A DNA stretch of 64,000 bases, taken from assembly GCA_024235855.1 (NCBI GenBank), contig JACKLN010000006.1:254692-318691 (forward strand), in the 5' to 3' direction. Source of the DNA: Burkholderiaceae bacterium. GTDB taxonomy: Bacteria > Pseudomonadota > Gammaproteobacteria > Burkholderiales > Burkholderiaceae_C. The notes under the pieces are model-generated. The model saw nothing but the letters and a program-made list of their open reading frames with translations, made no database searches and was not told where the DNA came from. Of the stretch, positions 28,026 to 36,686 are shown in pieces; position 1 is the stretch's first letter, and every line of letters starts with the position of its first letter. A program made the position numbers and the translations under genes.

Positions 28026-28048
28026 GCCAACTGGTCTCCCAGGGCGGA

Positions 28049-28318
28049 CTACTCGCCCTCGCCGAACTTGTCGTCGATGAGGGCGCGCAGCGCGTCCATC
28101 GCGGCCTGCTCGTCCTCGCCGTCGGTCTCGATCTCGACCTCGGTGCCCATGCCGGCGGCCAGCATCATCACGCCCATGATGCTCTTGGCGTTCACGCGGC
28201 GGCCGTTGCGCGCCATGTGCACGTCGCAGCGGAAACCGCCGGCCAGCTTGGTGAGCTTGGCCGACGCACGGGCGTGCAGGCCCAGCCTATTGCTGATGGT
28301 GATGGTGGAGCGGATCAC
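28049..28318 (-). CDS. ptsH: Phosphocarrier protein HPr
   Basis: HPr of 89 aa. It begins MIRSTITISNRLGLHARAS with the phospho-acceptor His15. The region of Ser46 (AKSIMGVMML) is conserved as in other HPr proteins, where an HPr kinase may act; no such kinase gene is in the window. Its start lies 32 bp inside the EIIA gene, so translation is coupled. It is acidic at the C-terminus (DGEDEQ...FGEGE). Confidence 0.95.
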   Translation of the reverse strand: MIRSTITISNRLGLHARASAKLTKLAGGFRCDVHMARNGRRVNAKSIMGVMMLAAGMGTEVEIETDGEDEQAAMDALRALIDDKFGEGE

Positions 28319-28742
28319 GGGCGAACGTCGTGGCCTGGTTCTGCGGGCGCGCCGGCGCCAGCTGCATCACGCCCTGGGTGGCGCCGCCGACGGCGCGCGT
28401 GACCAGCGCCTCCAGCGTCTCGTCGGCATAGCACAGCGTGCGCCAGAGCATGGGCACGTTGACACCGCTGACCACGCGCACGTGCAGCGGGTCGGACAGC
28501 ATCAGCGCGGCGTTGCAGGGCGTGGCGCCGAAGACATCGGTGAGCACCAGCCAGTCGGCTTCGCGGCCGGGCTCGCCGCGGCGCATCAGCGCGCGGGCCT
28601 GGTCGCGCACCAGCTCCGGCGTGGCGCCGGGCTGCACGTCCAGTGCCTCCACGGCGTGGCCGCAGTCGGCATAGACATGCGCCGCCACCGCCTTCAGCGC
28701 GCTGGCCAGCGGGGCATGGGCGACGATGAGCACGGCTGCCAT
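28287..28742 (-). CDS. PTS EIIA component, mannose/fructose (EIIA-Man) family
   Basis: EIIA(Man)-type phosphocarrier, 151 aa. The active-site His9 lies in LIVAHAPLASAL. DVFGATPCNAA and VVSGVNVPMLWR are family motifs. The C-terminus has an odd run LHHHHQQ, encoded where the gene overlaps ptsH. An alternative start 12 bp upstream (28754) would overlap the MFS stop as TAATG, so either start is possible. With HPr and EI but no EIIB/C, it most likely serves regulation. Confidence 0.88.
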   Translation of the reverse strand: MAAVLIVAHAPLASALKAVAAHVYADCGHAVEALDVQPGATPELVRDQARALMRRGEPGREADWLVLTDVFGATPCNAALMLSDPLHVRVVSGVNVPMLWRTLCYADETLEALVTRAVGGATQGVMQLAPARPQNQATTFARDPLHHHHQQ

Positions 28743-28753
28743 GTTGCACTGCA

Positions 28754-29959
28754 TTATGCGCGGCGCCACAGGAACCAGGCATAGGCCGCGGCGCATCCGA
28801 CGCCAAAGCCGGCGAAGGCGGCGCGGAAGGCCGCCGGTTCGGCCCAGCCCGCGGCCTGCAGGGCGTCGACGGCCAGGCCGATGCCCCACTGCACGGCGAA
28901 CACGCCGCTGAAGATCACCAGGTTGTAGGCCGAGAGCGCGCGCCCGGCCTGCGCCGACGGGAAGACCTGGGCCAGGGCCGGCTGGCTGATCGACATGCAG
29001 GTGCAGCTGACGCACCACGCGGCCCAGGCCCAGGGCCCGGCGTCGGCGCCGGCCCAGACGTTGTGGGCCAGCAGCAGCAGCGGCAGCGGCATGCCCCAGC
29101 GCAGCACCTGCAGGGCGGTGACGCCGCGCGCCACCAGGCGCGGCATCACCGCACCCCAAGCCAGGAAGGTCAGCAGCATGGCGGCATTGATGGTGAACAG
29201 GCCCGCCGCGGCCTCGGTGGGCGTCCGGCCGCCCACCTGGGTCAGCCAGGGCCCGGCCCACAGCGCCTGCACGGCGATGAGGCCGCCATACTGGAACAGC
29301 GCCAGCGGCGCCAGGCGCAAGAACAGTGGGTGGCGCAGGATCTCGCGGTAGCCGGCCGGCGCCGCCGGTGCAGCCGAGGGCGACGGCGGCGTGTCGCGCG
29401 GCACCAGCCGCATCATCACCGCCATCGACACCGCCAGTGCCACCGCCACCGCCCAGAACAGCCCGCGCCAGCCCAACGTCGGCAGCAGCCACTGCACGGG
29501 CAGCGTCGAGGCCAGCATGCCCAGCGAGCCGGTCATCAGCATCCACGAGTTGGCCCGCAGCTGCGCGGCCGGGCTGAAGCGGTGACGGAAGGCCGTCAGC
29601 GGCGCCATCAGGCAGGCAGCGACGCCGGCGCCGATGAGCACGCGCGCGGCCAGCAGCGCCGGCAGGCCACGCGCCACCGCGAACAGCACGCAGCCCGCCA
29701 CGGCCAGCAGCATCAGCGTGAACTGCACGCGGCGCGGGCCGAAGCGGTCGATCGCGCTGCCCAGCGGCAGCTGCATGGCGGCGAAGCCGAAGAAGTAGGC
29801 GCCGGCCAGCAGGCCCAGTTCGCCGGCGGCCAGGCCGAGGTCGGCACTGAAGGCCGGCGCCAGCGTGGCGGTGACGGCGCGCAGCAGCGCCGACAGGAAG
29901 TAGGCCACGGCGAAGCCGAGGAACAGCGTCGCCGCGGCGCGGCCCTGCAGCGCGCTCAC
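28754..29959 (-). CDS. MFS transporter
   Basis: Major facilitator with 12 predicted membrane helices, 401 aa. The N-terminal half holds AYFFGFAAMQLPLGSAIDRFGPRR, the family loop 2-3 pattern, and ARVLIGAGVAACLMAPLTAF. The substrate is unknown. Its stop overlaps a possible EIIA start (TAATG), so it may be co-transcribed with the PTS genes, although a functional tie is not evident. Confidence 0.82.
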   Translation of the reverse strand: MSALQGRAAATLFLGFAVAYFLSALLRAVTATLAPAFSADLGLAAGELGLLAGAYFFGFAAMQLPLGSAIDRFGPRRVQFTLMLLAVAGCVLFAVARGLPALLAARVLIGAGVAACLMAPLTAFRHRFSPAAQLRANSWMLMTGSLGMLASTLPVQWLLPTLGWRGLFWAVAVALAVSMAVMMRLVPRDTPPSPSAAPAAPAGYREILRHPLFLRLAPLALFQYGGLIAVQALWAGPWLTQVGGRTPTEAAAGLFTINAAMLLTFLAWGAVMPRLVARGVTALQVLRWGMPLPLLLLAHNVWAGADAGPWAWAAWCVSCTCMSISQPALAQVFPSAQAGRALSAYNLVIFSGVFAVQWGIGLAVDALQAAGWAEPAAFRAAFAGFGVGCAAAYAWFLWRRA

Positions 29960-29977
29960 CGGGTGTTCACCGTGGGC

Positions 29978-30514
29978 TCACGGCGTGGCCAGGGCGCCGA
30001 AGAAGGTGTCGGCGGCGTCGGCATCGATCCGCCGGCCCAGCACCGTGGCCTGCATCACCCGGGTGCCCTTGGTGAACACCGCCACCTGCATCTGGACAGG
30101 TTCCCCGTCGCTGCGCGTACCGTCCATCGCCACCCGCTGGGCCAACGGGTTCGGCGTGGCGCCACGCACCGCCAGCGGCAGTGGTCGCCGGGTGGCCGCA
30201 CCGACATTGCCGGCCGTGCTGTCCAGCAGCGCCTGCAGCGCCGGGCCCACCCGGGCCGGGTCGCTCACGTCGGCCACGGCCAGCGCGTAGGTCGCGTCGT
30301 CGCCGGCCGTGCAGGCGTGCAGCGTCAGGCGCAGCGGGGCGCCGTCCAGCGTCACCTCCCGCGCATGCGACACCGGCTTGCACGGGAACTGCATCGCCAC
30401 GCCGCTGTCCTCGGGTTGCAGCTGTCGCCAGTCCTGGGCCGGGCTGCAGGCGGCCAGCGCCAGCGGCAGGAGCCAGAGGGATCGGCGGCCGGAACCGCGG
30501 GAAGGCGCACGCAT
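29978..30514 (-). CDS. Predicted lipoprotein of unknown function
   Basis: Protein of 178 aa with basic residues, a hydrophobic stretch and lipobox LALAAC (Cys at about residue 23), so an outer- or inner-membrane lipoprotein. It contains VAMQFPCKPVSHAREV and a second Cys in LHACTAG, perhaps forming a disulfide. I recognise no family. Three close ATGs (30535, 30523, 30514) are possible; 30514 gives the most normal signal peptide. It is divergent from the CoA-transferase, with only 19 bp between starts. Confidence 0.65.
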   Translation of the reverse strand: MRAPSRGSGRRSLWLLPLALAACSPAQDWRQLQPEDSGVAMQFPCKPVSHAREVTLDGAPLRLTLHACTAGDDATYALAVADVSDPARVGPALQALLDSTAGNVGAATRRPLPLAVRGATPNPLAQRVAMDGTRSDGEPVQMQVAVFTKGTRVMQATVLGRRIDADAADTFFGALATP

Positions 30515-30520
30515 CCGGTG

Positions 30521-30526
30521 CATTAT
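30521..30526 (+). promoter_or_regulatory. -10-like hexamer directly upstream of the CoA-transferase
   Basis: CATTAT is followed by seven bases and then the ATG at 30534, with no ribosome-binding site. It would start transcription at the start codon. It is one of several such arrangements in the window. Confidence 0.35.
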
Positions 30527-30533
30527 CCGGGGC

Positions 30534-31796
30534 ATGACCGAACCCGTTTCCTCCGCAGCGACGCCGCCGGCAGCCCCGGCCATGGCCCTGGCCGGTGTGC
30601 GCGTGCTGGACCTCTCGCGCGTGCTCGCCGGCCCCTGGTGCACGCAGACCCTGGCCGACCTGGGCGCCGACGTGATCAAGGTCGAACGCCCGGGCACGGG
30701 TGACGACACCCGCGGCTGGGGTCCGCCGTTCCTGAAGGACGAAGCCGGCCAGGACACGGCCGAGGCGGCCTACTACCTGGGCGCCAACCGCAACAAGCGC
30801 TCGATCACCATCGACCTGGCCCGCCCCGAGGGCCAGGACCTGGTGCGCCGCCTTGCCCTGCAGGCCGACGTGCTGGTGGAGAACTTCAAGGTCGGCGACA
30901 TGGCGCGCTACGGCCTAGACTCGGCCGCCATGCTGGCGCTCAACCCGCGGCTGGTGTACTGCTCGATCACCGGCTTCGGGCAGACCGGCCCCTACCGCGA
31001 CCGGGCCGGCTACGACTACGCCATCCAGGGCATCGGCGGCCTGATGAGCATCACCGGCGAACGCGACGATCTGCCGGGCGGCGGCCCACAGAAGGTGGGT
31101 GTGGCAGTGGCCGACCTGTTCACCGGCATGTACGCCACGGTGGCCATCCTGGCGGCGCTGCGCCACCGGGACGTGACCGGTCAGGGCCAGGCCATCGACA
31201 TGGCCCTGCTCGACACCCAGGTGGCCATGCTGGCCAACCTGGGGGCCAACTACCTCGTCACCGGCCAGCCGCCCAAGCGGGCCGGCAACGCGCACCAGAA
31301 CATCGTGCCCTACCAGGTCTTCGAGGTGGCCGACGGCCACATGATCCTGGCGGTGGGCAACGACGGCCAGTTCGCCAAGTTCTGTGCCGTCGCCGGACAT
31401 CCCGACTGGGCCACCGACCCGCGCTTCGCGAAGAACGCCGACCGCGTGCGCCACCGGGCGGTATTGGTGCCGATGCTGGCCGAGGTGATGCGCACCCGGC
31501 CCAAGGCCGAGTGGCTGGCCGCACTGGAGGCGGCCAAGGTGCCCTGCGGGCCGATCAACCACCTCGGCGAGGTCTTCGCCGACCCGCAGGTGCGCGAGCG
31601 CGACATGGTCACCACGCTGCCGCACCCGCTGGCCGGCGCGGTGAACCTGGTGTCCAGCCCGATCAAGCTGTCGGCCACGCCGGTGCAGCCGCGGCATGCG
31701 CCGCCCCTGCTGGGGCAGCACACGGCGGAGGTGCTGGGCGAACTGGGGCTGGACGCTGACGCACAGGCGGCCTTGCGTGCTGCCGGCGTGGTTTGA
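30534..31796 (+). CDS. CaiB/BaiF family (class III) CoA-transferase
   Basis: Class III CoA-transferase, 420 aa. It has the N-terminal VRVLDLSRVLAGPW motif, ADLGADVIKVERPG, NRNKRSITIDL and YCSITGFGQTGPY. The catalytic Asp is expected in VAVADLFTGMYA. It transfers CoA between organic acids; substrate pairs in this family cannot be read from sequence. ATG 30534 matches the family's N-terminus after a short Ala/Pro-rich leader. A 171-bp gap follows (31797-31967), holding only a small GGGC-TTCG-GCCC hairpin. Confidence 0.88.
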   Translation: MTEPVSSAATPPAAPAMALAGVRVLDLSRVLAGPWCTQTLADLGADVIKVERPGTGDDTRGWGPPFLKDEAGQDTAEAAYYLGANRNKRSITIDLARPEGQDLVRRLALQADVLVENFKVGDMARYGLDSAAMLALNPRLVYCSITGFGQTGPYRDRAGYDYAIQGIGGLMSITGERDDLPGGGPQKVGVAVADLFTGMYATVAILAALRHRDVTGQGQAIDMALLDTQVAMLANLGANYLVTGQPPKRAGNAHQNIVPYQVFEVADGHMILAVGNDGQFAKFCAVAGHPDWATDPRFAKNADRVRHRAVLVPMLAEVMRTRPKAEWLAALEAAKVPCGPINHLGEVFADPQVRERDMVTTLPHPLAGAVNLVSSPIKLSATPVQPRHAPPLLGQHTAEVLGELGLDADAQAALRAAGVV

Positions 31797-31967
31797 AGCC
31801 CTGCGGCCTGAGCGAGTACTTCCTTACCTGCATCCATCGGTGACAATCGTGAGCAATTGACCCCGCGTCCAGGGGGCGCCGGCCTGCGGTGCCCGCGCGA
31901 CACTCGGGGCTTCGGCCCGCCGTCGGCAGTGCACCGGCAGGGACGGGCCCCAAGGAGCGAAACCGAG

Positions 31968-33185
31968 ATGAAGTCACAGAACGGCGGTGCTGCACGACGC
32001 GCCGCCGTACCGCCACGTGCCGAAATCGCCGCGATGAACGGCGCGGCGGCGCCGGCTTCGGCCGGACCCGACGCGTCGGTCACGGGGCCGGCCGCCGAGC
32101 CTCGCCTGCTGGCCGGTCAGGTGGGCGCCGAGGTGGCGGCGGCGCTGTCGTCGGCATTGGAACGCGTGGAGCAGTTGGCGCGCACCGGGCGCATCGGTCA
32201 CCACAGCCTGCAGGCCCTGCAGGACGAAATCCACCGCGCACGCGACGTGGCCATGCTCGGCCAACAGGTCAGCCGCCTGGCCGCAGGCCACGTGCGCCAG
32301 GCGCCGGAGACGCTGGAGCTGCCGCAGCTGCTGCGCGAGGCACTCAGCCAGCGCCTGGACGCGGTGGCGTCACGCGGGATCGAACTGCGCCAGGTGCTGC
32401 AGCCGGCCACCGTGTCGGCCGACCCGTCGCTGCTGTTCGCCCTGTTGCTCAGCCTGCTGGACTGGGCCATCGAACACTGCCGCTCGCAGACCGTGAGCCT
32501 GCACACCGGGCTGAACCCCTGGCCGGTGCATGCGGTGCTGGAATGCCGCTTCACCTGGTGCCCGCCCGACCGCCTGGCGCCGGAGGCCGAACTGGCCTAC
32601 GAAGTGGAGCGCCTGGAGCGGGGCGACGACCCGTCGCACCTGGACACGGTGGCCTGGCGCCTGGTGGAGCAGGCAGCACGCGCCATGGGGGTGTCGCTGA
32701 CGCGCGAGGACACGGCGTCCCAGGTCCGGCTGCGCCTGGCCTTCCCGGAAGCGCCGCGGCGCTGGCCGCGTCTGGTGGAGTCGCTCGCGGACGTGGACGA
32801 CGGTGCCGCGCGCCTGCGCGCGCAGCCGCTGGCCGGCCTGCGGCTGATGGTCTATGCGCAGCGCCCCGATGTGCGGCACGTGGTGCACGAGGCCACCGTG
32901 CCGACCGGGTTAATGGTGGACTTCGTGGCCACCCTGGCCGACCTGCGCGAGTGCGCGCTGCAGGCGCCGCCGGACGTGCTGCTGGTGGACGAACGCGGCA
33001 GCGAGGTCGACCGGGTGCTGGCCGAGGTGCACGCCGGCGGCAGGGGACCGGTGCTGGTGCACGTGGCCGAGGCGTTCCGCGGCGTGGAGCTGAGCAGCAG
33101 CGGCCGCTTCGAGATCGTGCGCGTCTCGCGCGACACCGCGGTGCGCGACCTGCCGGCGGCGCTGGGCTATGCGCTGAACCGCTGA
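31968..33185 (+). CDS. Histidine-kinase-like (pseudokinase) protein with receiver-like C-terminus
   Basis: Protein of 405 aa that I recognise only by fold. Residues about 45-130 are helical like a dimerisation domain (ALERVEQLARTGRIGHHSLQALQDEIHRARDVAMLGQ is split by family-like heptads). Residues 130-275 resemble an ATPase lid but lack clear N/G1/G2 boxes. Residues 290-405 look like a receiver domain (DVLLVDERG). No membrane segment is seen. AAGGAG lies 12 nt before ATG 31968. It may be an inactive kinase that acts as an adaptor; this is inference. Confidence 0.6.
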   Translation: MKSQNGGAARRAAVPPRAEIAAMNGAAAPASAGPDASVTGPAAEPRLLAGQVGAEVAAALSSALERVEQLARTGRIGHHSLQALQDEIHRARDVAMLGQQVSRLAAGHVRQAPETLELPQLLREALSQRLDAVASRGIELRQVLQPATVSADPSLLFALLLSLLDWAIEHCRSQTVSLHTGLNPWPVHAVLECRFTWCPPDRLAPEAELAYEVERLERGDDPSHLDTVAWRLVEQAARAMGVSLTREDTASQVRLRLAFPEAPRRWPRLVESLADVDDGAARLRAQPLAGLRLMVYAQRPDVRHVVHEATVPTGLMVDFVATLADLRECALQAPPDVLLVDERGSEVDRVLAEVHAGGRGPVLVHVAEAFRGVELSSSGRFEIVRVSRDTAVRDLPAALGYALNR

Positions 33186-33191
33186 CGGCCG

Positions 33192-33209
33192 CCGGCCGCC
33201 CTCGGCCGG
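33192..33209. terminator. Hairpin between convergent genes
   Basis: CCGGCCG (33192-33198) and CGGCCGG (33203-33209) form a perfect 7-bp stem with loop CCCT in the 29-bp gap between two convergent stops. No T-tract follows, so bidirectional termination is only suggested by place. Confidence 0.35.
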
Positions 33210-33214
33210 GTCGG

Positions 33215-33886
33215 CTACAGCCCGAAGACCTTCTTCAGCAGCGCGCTGCCGGTGCCCACCGGGTCGCGGCGGATCTTCTTCTCCTCCTCGCCGATCATCC
33301 AGTACAGGCCGTCCAGCGCCTTGCGGGTCACGTACTGCTGGATGTTGGCGTCCTCGTCCTTCACCAGGCCGATGCCCTGGGCCTTGGCCGCCACGCGGTT
33401 GTACTTGTCGGCCAGCGACACCTTCTCGGTGGCCTCGGTGACGATGGGCAGGAACTGCGCGTTCAGCGGCGTGCGCGTCTTGCGCTGGAAGAAGTCGGTG
33501 ACCGAGGTGTCGCCACCCTTGACGATCTTCAGCGCGTCCTCCACCGAGATCGACTTCACCGTGTCCACCAGCAGCGTGCGCGCCTGCGGCACGGCGGCCT
33601 CGGCGGCGCGGTTCATCGCGGTGACCAGTTCGTCCACGCGCTTGCCCTGGCCGAAGGTGCGCATCAGCTTGGCCGCGTCCTCCAGCGCCCCGGGCAGCGG
33701 GATGCGCACCGCCTTGTTGCCCAGGAAGCCGTCGGTGCGGCCCAGGTTGGCCACCGCCGCCTCGGCACCACGGCGCAGCGCCTCGCGCACGCCACCGGCA
33801 GCGTCGGTCTCGGTCAGCGACAGGGCCCAGGCCGGGCGGGTCAGCAGGGCCAGCGGCGGCAGGGTGATCAGGGTTCGACGGTGCAT
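33215..33886 (-). CDS. DUF4197 domain-containing exported protein
   Basis: Protein of 223 aa with a signal peptide (1-22, ending AWA|L). Its DUF4197 body has LSLTETDAAGGVREALRRG, DGFLGNKAVRIPLP, VDTVKSISVEDALKIVKGG, TDFFQRKT and LDGLYWMIGEEEKKIRRDPV. The role is unknown; it should be periplasmic. ATG 33886 is set by the signal peptide. It lies downstream of lipA with an 80-bp gap. Confidence 0.85.
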   Translation of the reverse strand: MHRRTLITLPPLALLTRPAWALSLTETDAAGGVREALRRGAEAAVANLGRTDGFLGNKAVRIPLPGALEDAAKLMRTFGQGKRVDELVTAMNRAAEAAVPQARTLLVDTVKSISVEDALKIVKGGDTSVTDFFQRKTRTPLNAQFLPIVTEATEKVSLADKYNRVAAKAQGIGLVKDEDANIQQYVTRKALDGLYWMIGEEEKKIRRDPVGTGSALLKKVFGL

Positions 33887-33966
33887 GGCGGCCTCCGGAC
33901 AGCAGGTGGGGCCTGATGATGCCCCACGGTCCGTGGTCAACGCGGGAATGCCCGCCGCGGTGGACC

Positions 33967-34947
33967 TCAGGCCGTTGCGGCCGGCACCACGCCGGCGGCG
34001 TGGGCCTGCTGGTCGGCGTGGTAGCTGCTGCGCACCAGGGCGCCCACGGCCGCGTGTGTGAAGCCCATCGCGTAGGCCTCGCGCTCGAACATCGCGAAGG
34101 TGTCCGGGTGCACGTAGCGCCGCACCGGCAGGTGGTGGCCGCTGGGCGCCAGGTACTGGCCCAGCGTGAGCATGTCGATGTCGTGCGCGCGCATGTCGCG
34201 CATGGTCTGCAGGATCTCGTCGTCGGTCTCGCCCAGGCCCACCATCAGGCCGCTCTTGGTGGGCACGCCCGGCACCTCGGCCTTGAACTTCTTCAGCAGG
34301 TTCAGGCTGAAGGCGTAGTCCGAGCCCGGGCGCGCCTCCTTGTACAGGCGCGGCACGGTCTCCAGGTTGTGGTTCATCACGTCCGGCGGCGCGGCCTTCA
34401 GGATGCCCAGCGCGCGGTCGTCGCGGCCTCGGAAGTCGGGCACCAGGATCTCGATCTGCGTCTTCGGGCTCAGCGCGCGCGTGCGTTCGATGCAGGCCAC
34501 GAAGTGCGCCGCGCCGCCGTCGCGCAGGTCGTCGCGGTCGACGCTGGTGATGACCACGTAGGCCAGCTTCAGCGCGGCGATGGTCTTGGCCAGGTTCTCC
34601 GGCTCGTCGGCGTCCAGCGGGTCGGGCCGGCCGTGGCCCACGTCGCAGAACGGGCAGCGCCGCGTGCACTTGTCGCCCATGATCATGAACGTGGCCGTGC
34701 CCTTGCCGAAGCACTCGCCGATGTTCGGGCACGAGGCTTCCTCGCACACGGTGTGCAGCTTGTGCTCGCGCAGGATCTGCTTGATCTCGGTGAAGCGCGA
34801 GCCGGGCACGCCGGCCTTCACGCGGATCCAGTCGGGCTTCTTCAGCACCTCCGCCGGCACCACCTTGATCGGGATGCGCGCGGTCTTGGCCTGCGCCTTC
34901 TGCTTCGCGGTGGGGTCGTAGGCGGGCGGCGGCACAGGGTTTTCCAT
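33967..34947 (-). CDS. lipA: Lipoyl synthase LipA
   Basis: Radical-SAM enzyme that inserts two sulfurs into octanoyl-protein to form lipoate, 326 aa. The auxiliary cluster is bound by Cys68, Cys73 and Cys79 ([12 protein letters not shown]) and the radical-SAM cluster by Cys94, Cys98 and Cys101 (CTRRCPFC). The closing RSSY motif is present (ALVRSSYHA). It lies 10 bp after lipB. TAGAAT (34955-34960) is 7 nt before the ATG with no ribosome-binding site, so a separate leaderless transcript is also possible. Confidence 0.97.
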   Translation of the reverse strand: MENPVPPPAYDPTAKQKAQAKTARIPIKVVPAEVLKKPDWIRVKAGVPGSRFTEIKQILREHKLHTVCEEASCPNIGECFGKGTATFMIMGDKCTRRCPFCDVGHGRPDPLDADEPENLAKTIAALKLAYVVITSVDRDDLRDGGAAHFVACIERTRALSPKTQIEILVPDFRGRDDRALGILKAAPPDVMNHNLETVPRLYKEARPGSDYAFSLNLLKKFKAEVPGVPTKSGLMVGLGETDDEILQTMRDMRAHDIDMLTLGQYLAPSGHHLPVRRYVHPDTFAMFEREAYAMGFTHAAVGALVRSSYHADQQAHAAGVVPAATA

Positions 34948-34957
34948 GGTGTCGATT

Positions 34958-35632
34958 CTAAGGACGGGGCTGAAGCAGGGCTTGCAGGCGAGCCGACAAC
35001 CGTGTGGCCACCTCGTCCCAGCTCACGTCGACGCCGCAGTGGCGCAGGTCCACGGTGGCCAGGCCGGCGTAGCCGCAGGGGTCGATGCGGCGGAAGGGTT
35101 CCAGGTTCATGGCCACGTTCAAGGCCAGCCCGTGGTAGGCGCAGTGGCGGCTGACCTTGATGCCCAGCGCGGCGATCTTGCCCAGGCCGGCAAACGGGTT
35201 GCCGCCCGGCCCGGGCGGGGCCAGCGGGGCATGCGAGGCCGGATCGTCCAGCCGCACGTAGATGCCCGGCGCGCCCACCACGCGGTGGCCGGTGACGCCC
35301 AGGCCGTCGAGCACCTGGATCACGGCCTGTTCCAGCCGGTAGACGTATTCCTTGACGTAGATGCCCAGCCGCTGCAGGTCGACCAGCGGGTAGGCCACCA
35401 CCTGCCCGGGGCCGTGGTATGTGACCTGGCCGCCCCGGTTGGTGGCCACCACCGGGATGCCGGCGGCGCCCAGCACGTGTTCCGGCCGACCGGCCAGGCC
35501 CTGGGTGAACACCGGGTCGTGTTCGACGAGCCAGAGCACGTCCTCGGTGTCCGGGCCGCGGGTGGCCGTGAAGTCGCGCATGGCCGCCTCGATGCCGTCG
35601 TACGGGCGGCGGCCCAGGGTCTGCACCTGCAT
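34958..35632 (-). CDS. lipB: Octanoyltransferase LipB
   Basis: Transfers octanoyl groups from ACP to lipoyl domains, 224 aa. The signature [12 protein letters not shown] is present, with the catalytic Cys in [13 protein letters not shown] and the Lys in [17 protein letters not shown] 35632 ([13 protein letters not shown]) was preferred to 35668, because it matches the family N-terminus and TACACT (35639-35644) lies just 6 nt before it. It precedes lipA in the usual order. Confidence 0.94.
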   Translation of the reverse strand: MQVQTLGRRPYDGIEAAMRDFTATRGPDTEDVLWLVEHDPVFTQGLAGRPEHVLGAAGIPVVATNRGGQVTYHGPGQVVAYPLVDLQRLGIYVKEYVYRLEQAVIQVLDGLGVTGHRVVGAPGIYVRLDDPASHAPLAPPGPGGNPFAGLGKIAALGIKVSRHCAYHGLALNVAMNLEPFRRIDPCGYAGLATVDLRHCGVDVSWDEVATRLSARLQALLQPRP

Positions 35633-35713
35633 CGGGGCAGTGTAGGGCTTCGTCAGAAGACCGTGCATGGCGCGACCCAGCCGGCGTATCGTCGCTTCCT
35701 GACGTCATCCCCG

Positions 35714-36364
35714 ATGCCCTTGCGCCGACTGCTTCTGCCCCTGCTTGCCTTGGCATCGCTGGCCACGGCGGCGCCACGCCCGCCCCTGTCGTCCATCGAA
35801 CAGGCCATCGGTGCCTACCAGCGCGGCGACGTCGAATCGGCGCGCCAGCAACTGGAGGCCCTGGCCCGCCGTGGCCTGCCGGCCGCGGAGCACAACCTGG
35901 GTGTGCTGGCGCTGGACGAAGGCCGGCCGGAGGCTGCCGAGGCGCACTTCCGCCGTGCCGCCGCCGGCGGCTTCGTCACCGCCATGCTGGCCCTGGGCCA
36001 GTTGCACGAGCGCGGCCTGCTCGGTCGCCGCGACCTACCCACGGCCATGCACTGGTACCGACTGGCGGCCGAAGCCGGCAGCGTGGAGGCCATGGTGGAG
36101 ACCGGCACGGCCTTCTACCTCGGCCGCGGCGCGCCGCTGGACAAGGCGCAGGCAGCGCACTGGTACCGCGAGGCGGCCAAGGGCGGCGACGTCGGCGCGC
36201 AGTACCTGATCGCGTCCATGTACGAAACCGGCGACGGCGTGCCGCAGGACCTGCGGCTGGCGCGCTACTGGTACGGTGTGGCCGCCGACAACGGCGACGA
36301 GGCGGCACCGGGCAAGCTGAAGGAACTGGAACGCCGCGAATATGAGGCTACAGCACCACCTTGA
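35714..36364 (+). CDS. Exported SEL1-like (TPR-type) repeat protein
   Basis: Protein of 216 aa with a signal peptide (1-19, ATA|A). About five SEL1 repeats follow, e.g. AEHNLGVLALDEGRPEAAEA, MHWYRLAAEAGSVEAM and ARYWYGVAADNGDEAAP. Such repeats mediate protein contacts in the periplasm, and the partner is unknown. It is inserted on the plus strand between DUF493 and lipB, which are adjacent in many relatives. Its 3' end overlaps the DUF493 gene by 17 bp, tail to tail. Confidence 0.85.
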   Translation: MPLRRLLLPLLALASLATAAPRPPLSSIEQAIGAYQRGDVESARQQLEALARRGLPAAEHNLGVLALDEGRPEAAEAHFRRAAAGGFVTAMLALGQLHERGLLGRRDLPTAMHWYRLAAEAGSVEAMVETGTAFYLGRGAPLDKAQAAHWYREAAKGGDVGAQYLIASMYETGDGVPQDLRLARYWYGVAADNGDEAAPGKLKELERREYEATAPP

Positions 36365-36623
36365 CCATCGGGTGCGTGCTCAGCGTGCGATAGAGCTCGT
36401 CGAGCTGCTCGCGGCTGGTCGCGGTGACGGTGATCGTCAGCCCCAGGTAGTTGCCCGCCTTGCTGGGGCGGCGTTCCACCGTGGCGGCGTCGAAGCCGGG
36501 GTCGAAGCGCACCGCCACGTCGACGATGGCCTCGACAAAACCCTCGACGTGCGCCCCCATCACCTTGATGGGAAAGGCGCAGGGGTATTCGATCAGGCTT
36601 TCTTCGGGCGGGATGGGCTTCAT
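36348..36623 (-). CDS. DUF493 family protein (YbeD-like)
   Basis: Small ACT-like regulatory protein of 91 aa. It opens MKPIPPEESLIEYPCAFPIK and ends with ELYRTLSTHPMVKVVL, as YbeD homologues do. It is usually linked with lipB and D-Ala-D-Ala carboxypeptidase genes, as here. ATG 36623 was chosen by family length. The biochemical role is unknown. Confidence 0.88.
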   Translation of the reverse strand: MKPIPPEESLIEYPCAFPIKVMGAHVEGFVEAIVDVAVRFDPGFDAATVERRPSKAGNYLGLTITVTATSREQLDELYRTLSTHPMVKVVL

Positions 36624-36686
36624 GGTGCTCTTGGGCGCTGCAGCAGCTTCAGATGGGCATGCCGCCGGACATCGCAAGCCCCGGGG

